64,000 nt of DNA from Streptomyces sp. NBC_00568 (GCF_026341855.1 NZ_JAPENW010000002.1:403778-467777), one strand, 5' to 3'. Numbered from the stretch's first letter, positions 35,541 through 45,668 are shown. A program made the numbers and translations. Notes: generated by a model from the sequence alone, not told the origin.

Positions 35541-38500
35541 ATGAGGCGAGAAATGACAGCGAAGGTACACAGACGCGTGCGGGCACGCATCGCCGTAACA
35601 GTATCGGCGGTATTGGTCGGCACACTGCTGCAAGCCACGGCCGTCCAAGCCGTACAGGCCGCGAGCACGCTGCCGAAGGTACCGGCCTCCGAGAAGCCTG
35701 TACCCACTCATCAGGTGAAGCCGGTGCCTCGCAAGGGCGATCACGCGCCCAAGGTGCCCCGGACCCCGCCAAAGAAGGCCTGGCCACGCGCGGGCTCCGC
35801 CACGGTGACGCTGCCGTCCAAGGCGACGGCGAAAGGCGTTCGCGCAGGCGACCTGCCCGTCTCGCTCACCAGCCCCAAGCAGTCCAGCCACGGCAAGAGC
35901 ACTCATGTGCCGCTTTCCGGACAGGCCACCGTCCGCGTGCTCAGCCACCAGACGGCCGACCACGCTGGGGTGAACGGCCTTCTGTTGTCCGTGCAACGCA
36001 AGGCGGACACACGAGGCAACGCCTTCGGTCTCACGCTGGACTACACGAAGTTCGCCCAGGTAGGCGGAGGCGCGTACGCGTCACGGCTGCGTCTGGTGAA
36101 GCTGCCTGCCTGCGCACTGACGCAGCCCAGAGACACAAGGTGTTCCGCTGGTACACCGATTCCCACGGACAACGATCCGAAGGCGAAGACGCTCACGGCG
36201 ACAGGACTGTCGCTGCCGGCTGCCGACAGCACGTCTTCGATGCTGCTCGCCGTGACAGCGGGTACCTCGAGCGACCACGGCGACTACAAGGCCACACAGC
36301 TCTCCGCGTCCTCCGCCTGGAAAACCAACCTCAACACTGGTGACTTCGCCTGGTCCTACGACATGCCGGCACCCGACGTGCCCGGCTCCTTCGTCCCCAA
36401 GGTGAGCTTGTCCTACTCGTCCGGCGGAATCGACGGGCGGACCGCCAACAGCAACAACCAGGCCTCTTGGGCCGGCGACGGATTCGACCTCTGGCCCGGC
36501 TTCATCGACCGCAGCTATAAATCGTGCGCCGATGAAGGAGTCAAGAACTCAGCCGGCACCAAAGTGGGCGACCAGTGCTGGGCCTACGACAACGCCACCC
36601 TGTCGTTCAATGGCCACTCGGGCGAACTCATCGCCACCGGCACGAACTCGTTCCGCATCAAGGGAGACGACGGCACCAAAGTCGACCGCCTGTACGGCTC
36701 GGACACCAACGTACGGGCCAACGGCGCCCTCAAGGACGAGTACTGGCGGGTCACCACAACCGACGGCACCCGCTACTACTTCGGCTACAACCGGCTCACA
36801 GGATGGGCATCAGGCAATCCGGAAACCAACTCCACCTGGACAACGCCGGTCTTCGGCAACGACGACAAAGAGCCCTGCCACGCCGCCACCTTCGCCGACT
36901 CATGGTGCCAGCAGGGATGGCGCTGGAACCTCGACTACGCCGTCGATGCCCACGGCAACAGCATCGCCTACTACTACAACAAGGAAACCAACTACTACGG
37001 CCGCAACCTGAAGGCCGCGGACGAGACCGTCTACGTGCGTGGTGGCTCCCTGGACCACATCGAGTACGGCCTGCGCAACACCTCGAACTACTCGGCCAAG
37101 GCGCTGGGCAAGGTCGACTTCACCACCGCCGAGCGCTGTCTGCCCGAAACCGGGGTGACCTGCGCGGCCTCCACGATCGACGACAAGTCGTTCTACTGGT
37201 ACGACACTCCCTGGGACCTGAACTGCAAGTCCGGTGTGGACTGCCTCAAGGCGGCCTCACCCTCGTTCTGGACCCGTAAACGACTGACCGGCGTCGCCAC
37301 CAGCGTGCTGAAGTCGGACGGCACCTACACGCCGATCGACTCGTGGAAGCTCGAGCACCGCTGGGGCACGTCCGACATCGACTACCAGCTGATCCTCGAC
37401 TCCATCCAGCACACCGGCTCGTCCGCGAGTCCCGCGATCACTCTGCCCAAGGTCTCCCTCGGCTACGACCAGCGCGCCAACCGCCTCAAGATCAGCGGGG
37501 ACGACACGGCCCCGTTCATCAAGGAACGGCTGACGTCGATCACGGACGAATCCGGCGGAGAGACCGACGTCAACTACTCGACGGCCGCCTGTGACGCCTC
37601 CAACCTGCCCACCGCGGAAACGAACACCACACGCTGCTACCCGGTGTACTTCACCAAGGAAGGGGACGCGGATCCGACCAAACAGTGGTTCAACAAGTAC
37701 GTGGTCGACTCCGTCACCCAGACCGACCGCACCCTTTCCTCGCCGGACATGGTCACCCGCTACACCTATCTCGACGGCGCCGCCTGGCACTACGACGACG
37801 ACGAGGGCCTGACCAAGGAGAAGTACAAGACCTGGTCGACATGGCGCGGCTACGGCCACGTCCGGGTGCAGACCGGCGGTCAGGACCCCGTCGGCATGAA
37901 GTCCCAGACGGAGCACTACTTCCTGCGCGGCATGAACGGTGACCGGGCCACTCCCAGCGGCGGGACCAAGACGGCGACCGTCTCCGACGACAACGGCGGC
38001 ACCATCACCGACGACGACGCGGTGGCCGGCTTCGAGTACAAGACCGAGAAGTACAGCGGCCCCAGCGGCAAGATCCTTGAAAAGACTGTCAACACACCCT
38101 GGCTACACGAAACAGCCAAGCGTACCCGCTCATGGGGCACCACCACCGCCGACCTGACCGGGACCGCGGCCACACGGATCTGGACCTCCCTCGACGCGGG
38201 GGCTGGCAGCAAATGGCGGCAGACGTACAAAACCAACAGCTTCGAGAACGTCGCGGGGCGCGTCACACAGACGGACGACTTCGGCGACAACACCACGTCG
38301 GCCGACAACCAGTGCACCCGCATCACCTACATCGACAACACCGCGGACTGGCTACTTGACCTGCCCGCCCGCGCCGAGGCCGTCGCGGTGAAGTGCGCCG
38401 ACACCCCCCACCGGTCCACGGACGTCCTGTCCGACGTCCGTACCGCCTACGACGGACAGACCTACGGGACAGCACCGACCAAGGGCGACGTCACCCGCAC

Positions 38501-41500
38501 CGCCACGCTGCAAAAGCACGACGGCACCACCGCCACCTACCTGGAGTCCGAAGACACCTACGACACCTACGGACGCCAGCTCACCGACAAGGACATCTCC
38601 GCGGTCGTCACCGCAGTCGAGGGCGCCGCACCCGTACGCACCGCCCGCACCGACGGCCGAACCACCACCACCGCCTACACACCCACCACGGGCTTCCCCA
38701 CCACCTCCACGGTGACCAGCCCACCCGCCACACCGGGAACGGCGTCCAGCGCACAGACCACCACGACGACCTACGACGCCACGCGCCGACAGCCCCTGAG
38801 CGTCCTCGACACCAACAACAAGCTCACCGACACGACGTACGACGCGCTTGGCCGCAGTCTGAAGATCTGGCTGCCCAACCGGTCCAAGGACAACAGCGAC
38901 ACAGCCAACTACCAGTTCATCTACACCATCGACGGCACCGGCTCCCCCACCGTCGCGACCAGAACGCTCAACGCCGACGGCACCCAGCGAACCTCCTACA
39001 CGCTGATGGACGGCTTCCTGCGGCCCCGGCAGACCCAGGACCCCGGCCCCTCCGGCGGCACTCTGCTCGCCGACACGTTCTACGACGAACGCGGCCTCAC
39101 CTCCAAGACCTTCGCGCCCTACTACAGCACCGCGGCCCCCTCCGCCACGCTGCTCAAGCCGGACAACGCGCTAGCGGTCGAGAGCCAGACCTGGAACAGC
39201 TACGACGGCCTGGGCCAGATCACCAAAACACAGCAGATCGCCGGCAACGGCGACGACACTAAGGTCCTGAACACAACAGCCACCGAGTACGGTGGCGACC
39301 GCGTCACGGTCACGCCGCCCACGGGCGGCACCCCCTTCACCACTCTCATGGACGCCCGCGGCAACAACACCGATCTGCGGCAGTACAAGACGTCCACGGC
39401 CGCCGGCGCCTACGACCAGACCCACTACGACTACACACCCGCCGGGAAGCTCTCCAACATCACCGACCCTGCCGGCAACGCGTGGTCCTTCCAATACGAC
39501 CAGCACGGCAACCAGACCGTCGCCAAGGACCCGGACAAGGGCCAGACCGACTCGAAGTACGACGACCGCGACCAGCTGCTGTTCACCTCCGACGCCCGCG
39601 GTAAGAAGATCACCCACGTCTACGACGGTCTCGGCCGCGAGACCGAGACCCACGCCGGAGACGCCTCCGGGCCCCTGCTCACGCAGAACGTGTGGGACCC
39701 CACCGGCTTCGAAGGTCAACTGGCCACCGCGACCCGCTACGTAGGCGGCGCAAGCGGAGCAGCGTACAAGACGACCTACAGCCTCTACGACAACCTGTAC
39801 CGGCCCCAGCGCACCACCACCACTATCCCCTCCGTCACCGGAGAGGAAGCCCTGGCGGGCTCCTACCAGAGCAGCGTCAGCTACAACTTCGACAACACGG
39901 TTCGCTCGACGAGCTACCCCGCCGCCGGCGCTCTGCCCAGCGAGACCCTGACACCCACCTACGACGAGGTACTACGCCCCAAGAAACTCACCGCAGGCGG
40001 CAGCGGCGCCGTCTACATCGCCGACACCGTCTACAGCTACACCGGCAAGCCACTCCAGTACCTCTACCAGGGCGCAAGCAAGAAGACCCAGGTCAACAAC
40101 ACCTACGAGTGGGGCACGCAACGCCTGGCCAACACCAGCGTCAACCGCGAGGACATCGCCGGCACCGACAAATCCTCCACCTTTGACTACGACGAGGCCG
40201 GAAACGTCACCTCGATCAACGACGTATCCCGCTCAGGCACCGACAATCAGTGCTTCCAGTACGACTACCTGGCACGCCTCACCGAAGCCTGGGCCCAGAA
40301 CACGACCGCCTGCGCCGTCACCCCGAGCGCGTCCGTCCTCGGCGGCCCCGCCCCGTACTGGCAGTCCTACACGCACGACGCCGTCGGAAATCGCAAGACC
40401 GAAACCCTTCACGACACCACCGGCGACACCAGCAAGGACGTCGCCCGTTCCTATGATTACTCCCCAGCTGGCGGGCCTCGTCCTCACGCTGTAAGCCAGG
40501 TGCAGACAAGCAACCAAGGCAGCACAGCGCTGGACAGCTACACCTACGACGACGCGGGCAACACCCACACCCGCACGATCGGCGGCGACGAACAGACACT
40601 GGACTGGGATACCGAAGGACACCTCAAGCAAGTAACTGTCCCCAGCGCCGGCAGCCCGAAGACCACCTCTTACGTCTACGGCGCCGACGGCAGCCGACTG
40701 CTGCAGCGGACTGACACCGAAACCACCCTCTACCTCGGCTCAACTGAAGTCACCCTTGCCAAGGGCGCCACCACCGCCAAGGCGACCCGCTACTACGACC
40801 TCGGCAGCGGCAACCAGGCGATCCGAACCAACGACAACAAGCTCAACCTCCTCGTCGGGGACCACCACGGCACTTCCGAACTCGCCATTAACTCCACCGA
40901 CCTGACCATCCAGCAGCATCGCTCCACACCCTTCGGTGCCCCACGCGGCGCACAGCCCACTGCCTGGCCCGGCACCAAGGGCTTCGTCGGTGGCACCCAG
41001 GACGCCACTGGTCTCGTTCACCTCGGAGCCCGTGAATACGACCCGGACACGGGCAGGTTCATAAGCGTCGATCCCGTCCTCATCCCGACCGACCCTCAGC
41101 AACTCAACGCATACGCTTACGCCAACAACAGCCCCGTCGCTTCATCCGACCCCTCCGGCCTGTGCCGCCGAGACATCTGCGGCGACGGATACCCGATCGC
41201 TGGCGACGGAAAACGAGCCGGATACACCGGCCAGCATAAGAGTGAAACCCCCTGCACTTCCTGCAATACGCAAAATGTGAGCCAATATAATCCGGACGAA
41301 ATATTTCCGGGAGTGTTCGTTCCCGCTAAATGGAAGGGGCGAAAGGCTTTTATTGAGCGTTTCTACTCGTACTATTTGGACGGGGCTGCAGGGACTAACG
41401 GCGTCTTGCCGGGCTATCTCACTGACGGAACGAACCCGGAAGCCGCAAGTCAGCAGCTAGGATACTGGGCGCTCCAGGTCTGCTATGACATGCGATCCTG

Positions 41501-42419
41501 CCCGCAGAGCTTGATGAGCAGCTTCCGTGACATGCAGATGGGATTCGGGGAGAGAATCTCGGCCATAGCTGGCTCTAGCCACGACGGCAGTGGAGTCGGA
41601 TCCAACATTTCCAAGCCAGGATCCGAATTTTCCAAGAGCACTACGAGAGATATCCTGGGTGGCTCCTGCAGCTTCAGTCCGGACACCTCCGTCCTCATGG
41701 AGAACGGAAAGAAGAAGCAAATCGGAGAAATTGAGCCGGGTGATAAGGTCGAATCGGCTGATCCGGGAACCGGGAAGCGTCGAGGGGTGCGCAGAGTATC
41801 GGCAACCCTTGTCCATCACGACGACGACCTTGTCGATCTGAAGGTTCTCGGAAAGGGTGGTGAGCGCGGCACTCTACATACAACATCGCTTCATCCTTTT
41901 TGGGATAGCACTGAACGCGCTTGGGTTCCGGCCGGCAAGCTGATTCTCGGCCATGAGCTCGCAACGGCCACTAACGGCAGTGTGACTGTCGTTGCCGTCG
42001 CATCTGTGCCTGGTGCGGCTGACATGTTCAACCTGACGGTCGGGCAGCTACACACGTTCTATGTGCTGGCGGGCCGCACACCAGTTCTTGTACACAACTC
42101 GATGGATAAGTGCTCCGACGCAGCTTTCCAGACTGTGCTCCATAATGAGCAGGAAATCATCGACGGAAAATCGAGCCACATTATCCCTGGAATGGATTCC
42201 AGAACGCCTGAGGGCGCGGACGCACTCGCCGATTATGTGGATAACATCACCAGTACGCCCGGAACCCCGTTGCTTAACGGTGGAGGTGAGGCTTGGTATG
42301 ATTCCCAAAGGGGTCTGTACATCTTCCGGGGCGGCACCCCTGCCGTCCCCAGCGGATCAGTTTACCGCGCTTCGCCGGAGTATTTCACAAATAAGACCGG
42401 AGTGCAGATCAAAAAATGA
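35541..42419 (+). CDS. RHS-repeat polymorphic toxin with Hint domain
   Basis: About 2292 aa from the ATG at 35541; an ATG four codons later is also possible. The signal-like N-terminus is ARIAVTVSAVLVGTLLQ. It is followed by a long YD/RHS-repeat shell ending in the core YDPDTGRFISVDPVL...AYAYANNSP. Next is a less GC-rich pretoxin region and a Hint/intein-like domain (CSFSPDTSVLMENGKKK, TSLHPFWD, LHTFYVLAGRTPVLVHN). The last 106 residues after VHN are the toxin candidate (SSHIIPGMDS, WYDSQRGLYIFRGG). RHS shells encapsulate toxins that are released by self-cleavage. The toxin type is not recognised. The stop overlaps the immunity gene start. Confidence 0.9.
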   Translation: MRREMTAKVHRRVRARIAVTVSAVLVGTLLQATAVQAVQAASTLPKVPASEKPVPTHQVKPVPRKGDHAPKVPRTPPKKAWPRAGSATVTLPSKATAKGVRAGDLPVSLTSPKQSSHGKSTHVPLSGQATVRVLSHQTADHAGVNGLLLSVQRKADTRGNAFGLTLDYTKFAQVGGGAYASRLRLVKLPACALTQPRDTRCSAGTPIPTDNDPKAKTLTATGLSLPAADSTSSMLLAVTAGTSSDHGDYKATQLSASSAWKTNLNTGDFAWSYDMPAPDVPGSFVPKVSLSYSSGGIDGRTANSNNQASWAGDGFDLWPGFIDRSYKSCADEGVKNSAGTKVGDQCWAYDNATLSFNGHSGELIATGTNSFRIKGDDGTKVDRLYGSDTNVRANGALKDEYWRVTTTDGTRYYFGYNRLTGWASGNPETNSTWTTPVFGNDDKEPCHAATFADSWCQQGWRWNLDYAVDAHGNSIAYYYNKETNYYGRNLKAADETVYVRGGSLDHIEYGLRNTSNYSAKALGKVDFTTAERCLPETGVTCAASTIDDKSFYWYDTPWDLNCKSGVDCLKAASPSFWTRKRLTGVATSVLKSDGTYTPIDSWKLEHRWGTSDIDYQLILDSIQHTGSSASPAITLPKVSLGYDQRANRLKISGDDTAPFIKERLTSITDESGGETDVNYSTAACDASNLPTAETNTTRCYPVYFTKEGDADPTKQWFNKYVVDSVTQTDRTLSSPDMVTRYTYLDGAAWHYDDDEGLTKEKYKTWSTWRGYGHVRVQTGGQDPVGMKSQTEHYFLRGMNGDRATPSGGTKTATVSDDNGGTITDDDAVAGFEYKTEKYSGPSGKILEKTVNTPWLHETAKRTRSWGTTTADLTGTAATRIWTSLDAGAGSKWRQTYKTNSFENVAGRVTQTDDFGDNTTSADNQCTRITYIDNTADWLLDLPARAEAVAVKCADTPHRSTDVLSDVRTAYDGQTYGTAPTKGDVTRTATLQKHDGTTATYLESEDTYDTYGRQLTDKDISAVVTAVEGAAPVRTARTDGRTTTTAYTPTTGFPTTSTVTSPPATPGTASSAQTTTTTYDATRRQPLSVLDTNNKLTDTTYDALGRSLKIWLPNRSKDNSDTANYQFIYTIDGTGSPTVATRTLNADGTQRTSYTLMDGFLRPRQTQDPGPSGGTLLADTFYDERGLTSKTFAPYYSTAAPSATLLKPDNALAVESQTWNSYDGLGQITKTQQIAGNGDDTKVLNTTATEYGGDRVTVTPPTGGTPFTTLMDARGNNTDLRQYKTSTAAGAYDQTHYDYTPAGKLSNITDPAGNAWSFQYDQHGNQTVAKDPDKGQTDSKYDDRDQLLFTSDARGKKITHVYDGLGRETETHAGDASGPLLTQNVWDPTGFEGQLATATRYVGGASGAAYKTTYSLYDNLYRPQRTTTTIPSVTGEEALAGSYQSSVSYNFDNTVRSTSYPAAGALPSETLTPTYDEVLRPKKLTAGGSGAVYIADTVYSYTGKPLQYLYQGASKKTQVNNTYEWGTQRLANTSVNREDIAGTDKSSTFDYDEAGNVTSINDVSRSGTDNQCFQYDYLARLTEAWAQNTTACAVTPSASVLGGPAPYWQSYTHDAVGNRKTETLHDTTGDTSKDVARSYDYSPAGGPRPHAVSQVQTSNQGSTALDSYTYDDAGNTHTRTIGGDEQTLDWDTEGHLKQVTVPSAGSPKTTSYVYGADGSRLLQRTDTETTLYLGSTEVTLAKGATTAKATRYYDLGSGNQAIRTNDNKLNLLVGDHHGTSELAINSTDLTIQQHRSTPFGAPRGAQPTAWPGTKGFVGGTQDATGLVHLGAREYDPDTGRFISVDPVLIPTDPQQLNAYAYANNSPVASSDPSGLCRRDICGDGYPIAGDGKRAGYTGQHKSETPCTSCNTQNVSQYNPDEIFPGVFVPAKWKGRKAFIERFYSYYLDGAAGTNGVLPGYLTDGTNPEAASQQLGYWALQVCYDMRSCPQSLMSSFRDMQMGFGERISAIAGSSHDGSGVGSNISKPGSEFSKSTTRDILGGSCSFSPDTSVLMENGKKKQIGEIEPGDKVESADPGTGKRRGVRRVSATLVHHDDDLVDLKVLGKGGERGTLHTTSLHPFWDSTERAWVPAGKLILGHELATATNGSVTVVAVASVPGAADMFNLTVGQLHTFYVLAGRTPVLVHNSMDKCSDAAFQTVLHNEQEIIDGKSSHIIPGMDSRTPEGADALADYVDNITSTPGTPLLNGGGEAWYDSQRGLYIFRGGTPAVPSGSVYRASPEYFTNKTGVQIKK

Positions 42420-42799
42420 ATCTCAATTGGTCCGGCGAGAAGTACGAGATGCTCCTCGCGTCGCCACGTGAGCATCAGTTGGTACGTGACGCGATCGTGG
42501 AGGCAAGCTACGTCATGGGCGGGCTCCCCGATGCAGACTGGGTTGCACGGCTCGGGCGCACTAAGGTCGAGGTAGAGGACTTCCTCGGGGGCTGGGGGAA
42601 GTTCCTCCCCTCCCGGAATCTCTCGGTGGCCGAGCTGGAACTCATCAGATCGTGCTTCGTGGAGACGCTAGAATTCTTCTCCGACGAGGAATATAAAATG
42701 AGGATGAACTGGACAAAGGAAGAGTCCTCCGTCCCGTTCGCCGGCCTGCTGGATGATCGGAGAAGGATCACCATCGACCGACAATGGGGAAGAGCCTGA
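42416..42799 (+). CDS. Putative immunity protein for RHS toxin
   Basis: A 127-aa acidic protein whose ATG overlaps the RHS stop (ATGA), the usual place for a polymorphic-toxin immunity gene. It is helical and soluble, with KYEMLLASPREHQLVRDAIV and LSVAELELIRSCFVETLEFF, and has no signal peptide, so it would work in the cytoplasm. Like the toxin tail it is less GC-rich than the RHS body. No family was recognised; the role is inferred from position. A strong terminator follows. Confidence 0.7.
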   Translation: MNLNWSGEKYEMLLASPREHQLVRDAIVEASYVMGGLPDADWVARLGRTKVEVEDFLGGWGKFLPSRNLSVAELELIRSCFVETLEFFSDEEYKMRMNWTKEESSVPFAGLLDDRRRITIDRQWGRA

Positions 42800-42995
42800 C
42801 CAGTCGCTCGCCTGCCTATGGGTGTCGAAAATCCATCGGCCTTGCCCGAGTAGATCGGGGGCATTACTGATCTCGGCTCGTGGTTTCCGGTGTCTTCATT
42901 CCCTGTTCGAATATTTTGCAGAATTCGACGGATCCACTGCAATGAATTTTCGGATTTCACGCGCCTTCAGTCTTAAGACGAACCGGTATCGCAAT

Positions 42996-43034
42996 CAGAA
43001 GCCCCACCAGAATCTGTTTCTGGTGGGGCTTCTG
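42996..43034 (+). terminator. Strong hairpin terminator after toxin-immunity pair
   Basis: A perfect 17-base-pair stem (42996-43012 with 43018-43034) around a 5-base loop, followed by GTGTGTTTG. It lies about 200 bases after the immunity stop and closes the RHS operon. The 200 bases between hold no gene. Confidence 0.85.
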
Positions 43035-43147
43035 GTGTGTTTGACGGCAACATCAGTGGACGGTGGTTCCGTACGGCGGCGCGTCGTCGCCGTTGACCGT
43101 TCGGTCGAGAGCGGTGCTGAGAGCTCGTAACAGGATCTTCGGGAGCA

Positions 43148-43462
43148 ATGCTCAGGACTTGTGGATCGGTTGCTGGGAGGGCATGCGGAGGGCGTACCTT
43201 CCCGACCCGCCTGGTCCTGTACGCCCTGACCGACGCACTCGCCCACAACCACCTCCTGGTCGGCACCCTCGCCGCCTACTTCCAGCGCCAGGACCTCGAC
43301 GCCGACCTGCTGCGCCGCTACCTGCAGTCCCCCGACCCCGACCGCTACATCACCCGTGAGGCCGTCCAGCACCTCGACGGCCTCACAGGCGCCGTGCCCG
43401 AAGAATCGGTCGAGCCGGTCTGGATGACTGTCGGCCGCCACGTCGCCCGTGACGGCAGCTGA
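43148..43462 (+). CDS. Hypothetical protein, possibly a fragment
   Basis: A 104-codon frame. The first 20 residues look non-native, but from about residue 22 the sequence is convincing: LVLYALTDALAHNHLLVGTL, YFQRQDLDADLLRRYLQSPD and YITREAVQHLDGLTGAVPEE. It could be the 3' part of a larger gene cut at the RHS terminator. No Shine-Dalgarno site supports its ATG, and I recognise no family. Confidence 0.35.
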   Translation: MLRTCGSVAGRACGGRTFPTRLVLYALTDALAHNHLLVGTLAAYFQRQDLDADLLRRYLQSPDPDRYITREAVQHLDGLTGAVPEESVEPVWMTVGRHVARDGS

Positions 43463-43730
43463 CAACCGGACAGCCAGCCCGCCGACCCGGGCGGGGCGCC
43501 TCTTCGGGCAGCACCGCACCGCCCGGCCGCTGACAGCGGCAGGCCCCGTCCCCGCCGTGGGTGGCCATGGCCCGTCTGTTCCCGCGACGACGTAAGTGCG
43601 GGCCACGAACGGCGACCCGCGGCACACCCCGTCGCCCTGGTCCGTGAACAGCGCGCCTTGTCGCTGCTCGGGTTGCGGAACTGAGCTCGTTCGTTGATCA
43701 CCTGCCCTCCACGGCGGCGCTACCCACGTT

Positions 43731-43979
43731 GTGTGGGATGGGACGCCTCCCGCCGAGTCGCTTGCCCGGATCTATGCGCGCCGACTTCGACACACGCGGC
43801 GGAAGGGCATCGAGACTCTGGGGCTGGATCGAGCGGTGCAGCTCCTCGGCCGACACGACCAGCCGGTGCGCCTTGGGCAGGTCACATCTGCCGATAGGGC
43901 ATGGATCTTCATGCTCTTCCTCACCGAAGACGACGGCGCACTGGTGGCCTGCACCGGCGTACGTCGGAGAGGCGAGTAA
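43731..43979 (+). CDS. Small hypothetical protein
   Basis: An 82-aa frame from a GTG. The C-terminal half (DRAWIFMLFLTEDDGALVAC, TGVRRRGE) has a strand of the kind seen in several short Streptomyces hypothetical proteins, and the N-terminal half is basic and helical. There is no clear ribosome site. Probably a real or recently decayed gene; the function is unknown. Confidence 0.4.
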   Translation: MWDGTPPAESLARIYARRLRHTRRKGIETLGLDRAVQLLGRHDQPVRLGQVTSADRAWIFMLFLTEDDGALVACTGVRRRGE

Positions 43980-44254
43980 GCACCTCTTTTAGGAGGGAGG
44001 TTGGGCGATCACGGACGTGACCAGCGGATACCTACCTTGGGGGGACGCCGGTCGAATTGGCCCCGGCGAGCCCCGAGTCCCCGTGAGTCCCCGTCCGTTC
44101 TGGCACGAGAGTGGCACGGCCTGGGGTCGTGCCATAGCTCCTCGACGCGAACTATGCAGGGGGGACGGCCGAGGGCTTCCGTGGTCGGCTGCTCAACTCA
44201 GTTGACCGGAGGAGCCGCGGTTGCTCTACTGCGATGCCGGACAGGGGAGGACGT

Positions 44255-44494
44255 GTGGCAGAACCGGAGAGCGTAGATCGCGACATTCTGGAGGGGCGCA
44301 CCATCCTCGCGGTGAAGGCGATTCGTGAGGCACAAGGATGCCCGCTCCGCGAAGCGGTCGATCTTTACCATCAGCGCTACGGAGACCTTCATCCTGAGGC
44401 GGTCTCAGCCCAGGAAGCTCCCCGGCCTCGCGTGCTGCGGTTCGAGCAGGATGGCTCTTTGGTTGTGCTTGAGGGACTGCAAGACGGTCAGTAG
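44255..44494 (+). CDS. Small protein with L7/L12 C-terminal-like helix-loop
   Basis: A 79-aa protein from a GTG with GGGGAGG five bases upstream. ILAVKAIREAQGCPLREAVDLYHQRYG resembles the K-x-x-R-x-x-x-G-L-x-L-K-E-A-x-x-L motif of the ribosomal protein L7/L12 C-terminal domain, which also occurs in small stand-alone actinobacterial proteins. A strand VLRFEQDGSLVVLEG ends the protein. A partner in translation-factor binding is possible but unproven. It appears monocistronic. Confidence 0.55.
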   Translation: MAEPESVDRDILEGRTILAVKAIREAQGCPLREAVDLYHQRYGDLHPEAVSAQEAPRPRVLRFEQDGSLVVLEGLQDGQ

Positions 44495-44607
44495 CCGAAG
44501 AAATACCGGGCCGGTCTCCTGACCTGCGGCCTCGGGCGGCCCGTGGACGGCCCACGTCGAGGTGCCGGGCTCTTCCCGCGGAGGATCGAGGCGGGCAGGA
44601 TGCGGAT

Positions 44608-44994
44608 GTGACGAATACGGGGGCGCGAGACAACTGGCCGCGGATACGTGTGTGGGTTTGGGTTGATGATCGAGGTCAGCCACAAGCCGCCCTGCACCCC
44701 GTGGCTGGCGCGACATGCAAGCCTGTTGAGCTGCCGCAAAACGCTAAGTACGTCCTTGAACTACTGGCTCGATGCCGAGGCGCGGTTCGTGCGCTGACGG
44801 GCTTGGATGACCCGGAAGAGGCGCGCATTGCGCTCAAAAAGACGGTGGATGTGAGGCGACACGCTGAGCCTGAGGAGGACACCTCGTCCTGGCGTGCAGA
44901 GCCGCTACCCGAACGACCAGCCATGGAAGGCCAGGGCAGCAGCATTCGAACTGTCTCGGGCGGGCTTCCTACGCTGGGGCGTCGCCGACGTTGA
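44608..44994 (+). CDS. Hypothetical protein
   Basis: A 128-aa frame from a GTG with AGGA about seven bases upstream. It begins RIRVWVWVDDRGQPQAALHP, a beta-hairpin-like segment, followed by a helix ELLARCRGAVRALTGL. The last 35 residues are Pro/Arg/Ser-rich and may be disordered. No family was recognised. The 255 bases after it (to 45249) hold nothing I can support. Confidence 0.4.
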   Translation: MTNTGARDNWPRIRVWVWVDDRGQPQAALHPVAGATCKPVELPQNAKYVLELLARCRGAVRALTGLDDPEEARIALKKTVDVRRHAEPEEDTSSWRAEPLPERPAMEGQGSSIRTVSGGLPTLGRRRR

Positions 44995-45249
44995 GGTCGG
45001 TGGAGTCTCGATGACTCAATTAACCAGGTCGGCCGCGGCTGACAGGTCCGCGAAGGCTCTGACCCTCTCGATGCGAACTATGGGCACAGCGGTCGCTGAG
45101 GCCTGCTGGGCTGTCTAGTCGGTCACCGTGAGCCAGTAATGGTCGCCTGCGGTCGAGCCGGTTGCTGTACTTCACTGCTGTACAGCACACAGGTTGGTCG
45201 GTGCGCGATCGGCGGAGTGTCGCTAACGTGCTCCGGCATCATCGCGTGT

Positions 45250-45573
45250 ATGACGCAGAGCGAACACGTACTGAGGATGGCCGATCTCCGGCGATCCTGT
45301 TCCGTACTCCTTGACGAGGCGGAACGCCGGTTCGGTGATGAGGTGGACCTCTCCGAGTTGCCCGTGGACTACTACTGGAGCCTCGACCTTGCAGCCGCGT
45401 TCGACATGAGCAAAGCGCCGACGCAGCTTGACTGCGGACAGGTCAGCGACGATGTCGCCGAGATCGGGGCGCTTGTGCGGCGCACCCCAGAGGACGCTAT
45501 CGCCCTGTGGCACGATCTCGATCACCTCGCCGGTGTGCTGCGCCTGCTCGCGCACCTCGATCTGCCGCGGTGA
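45250..45573 (+). CDS. Hypothetical protein
   Basis: A 107-aa acidic, mainly helical protein (RRSCSVLLDEAERRFGDE, DYYWSLDLAAAFDM, EDAIALWHDLDHLAGVLRLL). Codon usage is good, so I take it as real, though the ATG has no strong ribosome site. It ends nine bases before a tRNA-Ser 3' fragment, so it may be the last gene of an element that had integrated there. No family was recognised. Confidence 0.55.
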   Translation: MTQSEHVLRMADLRRSCSVLLDEAERRFGDEVDLSELPVDYYWSLDLAAAFDMSKAPTQLDCGQVSDDVAEIGALVRRTPEDAIALWHDLDHLAGVLRLLAHLDLPR

Positions 45574-45581
45574 GCCCAGGG

Positions 45582-45641
45582 GACAGTCTTGAAAACCGTC
45601 ATGGCGCAAGTCACCGTGGGTTCAAATCCCACACCCACCGC
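45582..45641 (+). other. 3' fragment of tRNA-Ser(UGA), probable attachment-site scar
   Basis: GACAGTCTTGAAAACCGTC gives an anticodon arm with the loop CTTGAAA (UGA anticodon) and one mismatch in the stem. It is followed by a short class-II variable arm, a perfect T arm (GTGGGTTCAAATCCCAC) and the 3' acceptor strand ACCCACCG. The matching 5' acceptor strand and D arm are missing; the sequence before it is the end of a protein gene. This is what a tRNA-targeting integrase leaves at one att site. Confidence 0.75.
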
Positions 45642-45668
45642 GCAGGTGAATGGCCCCTGACCAGGTCA

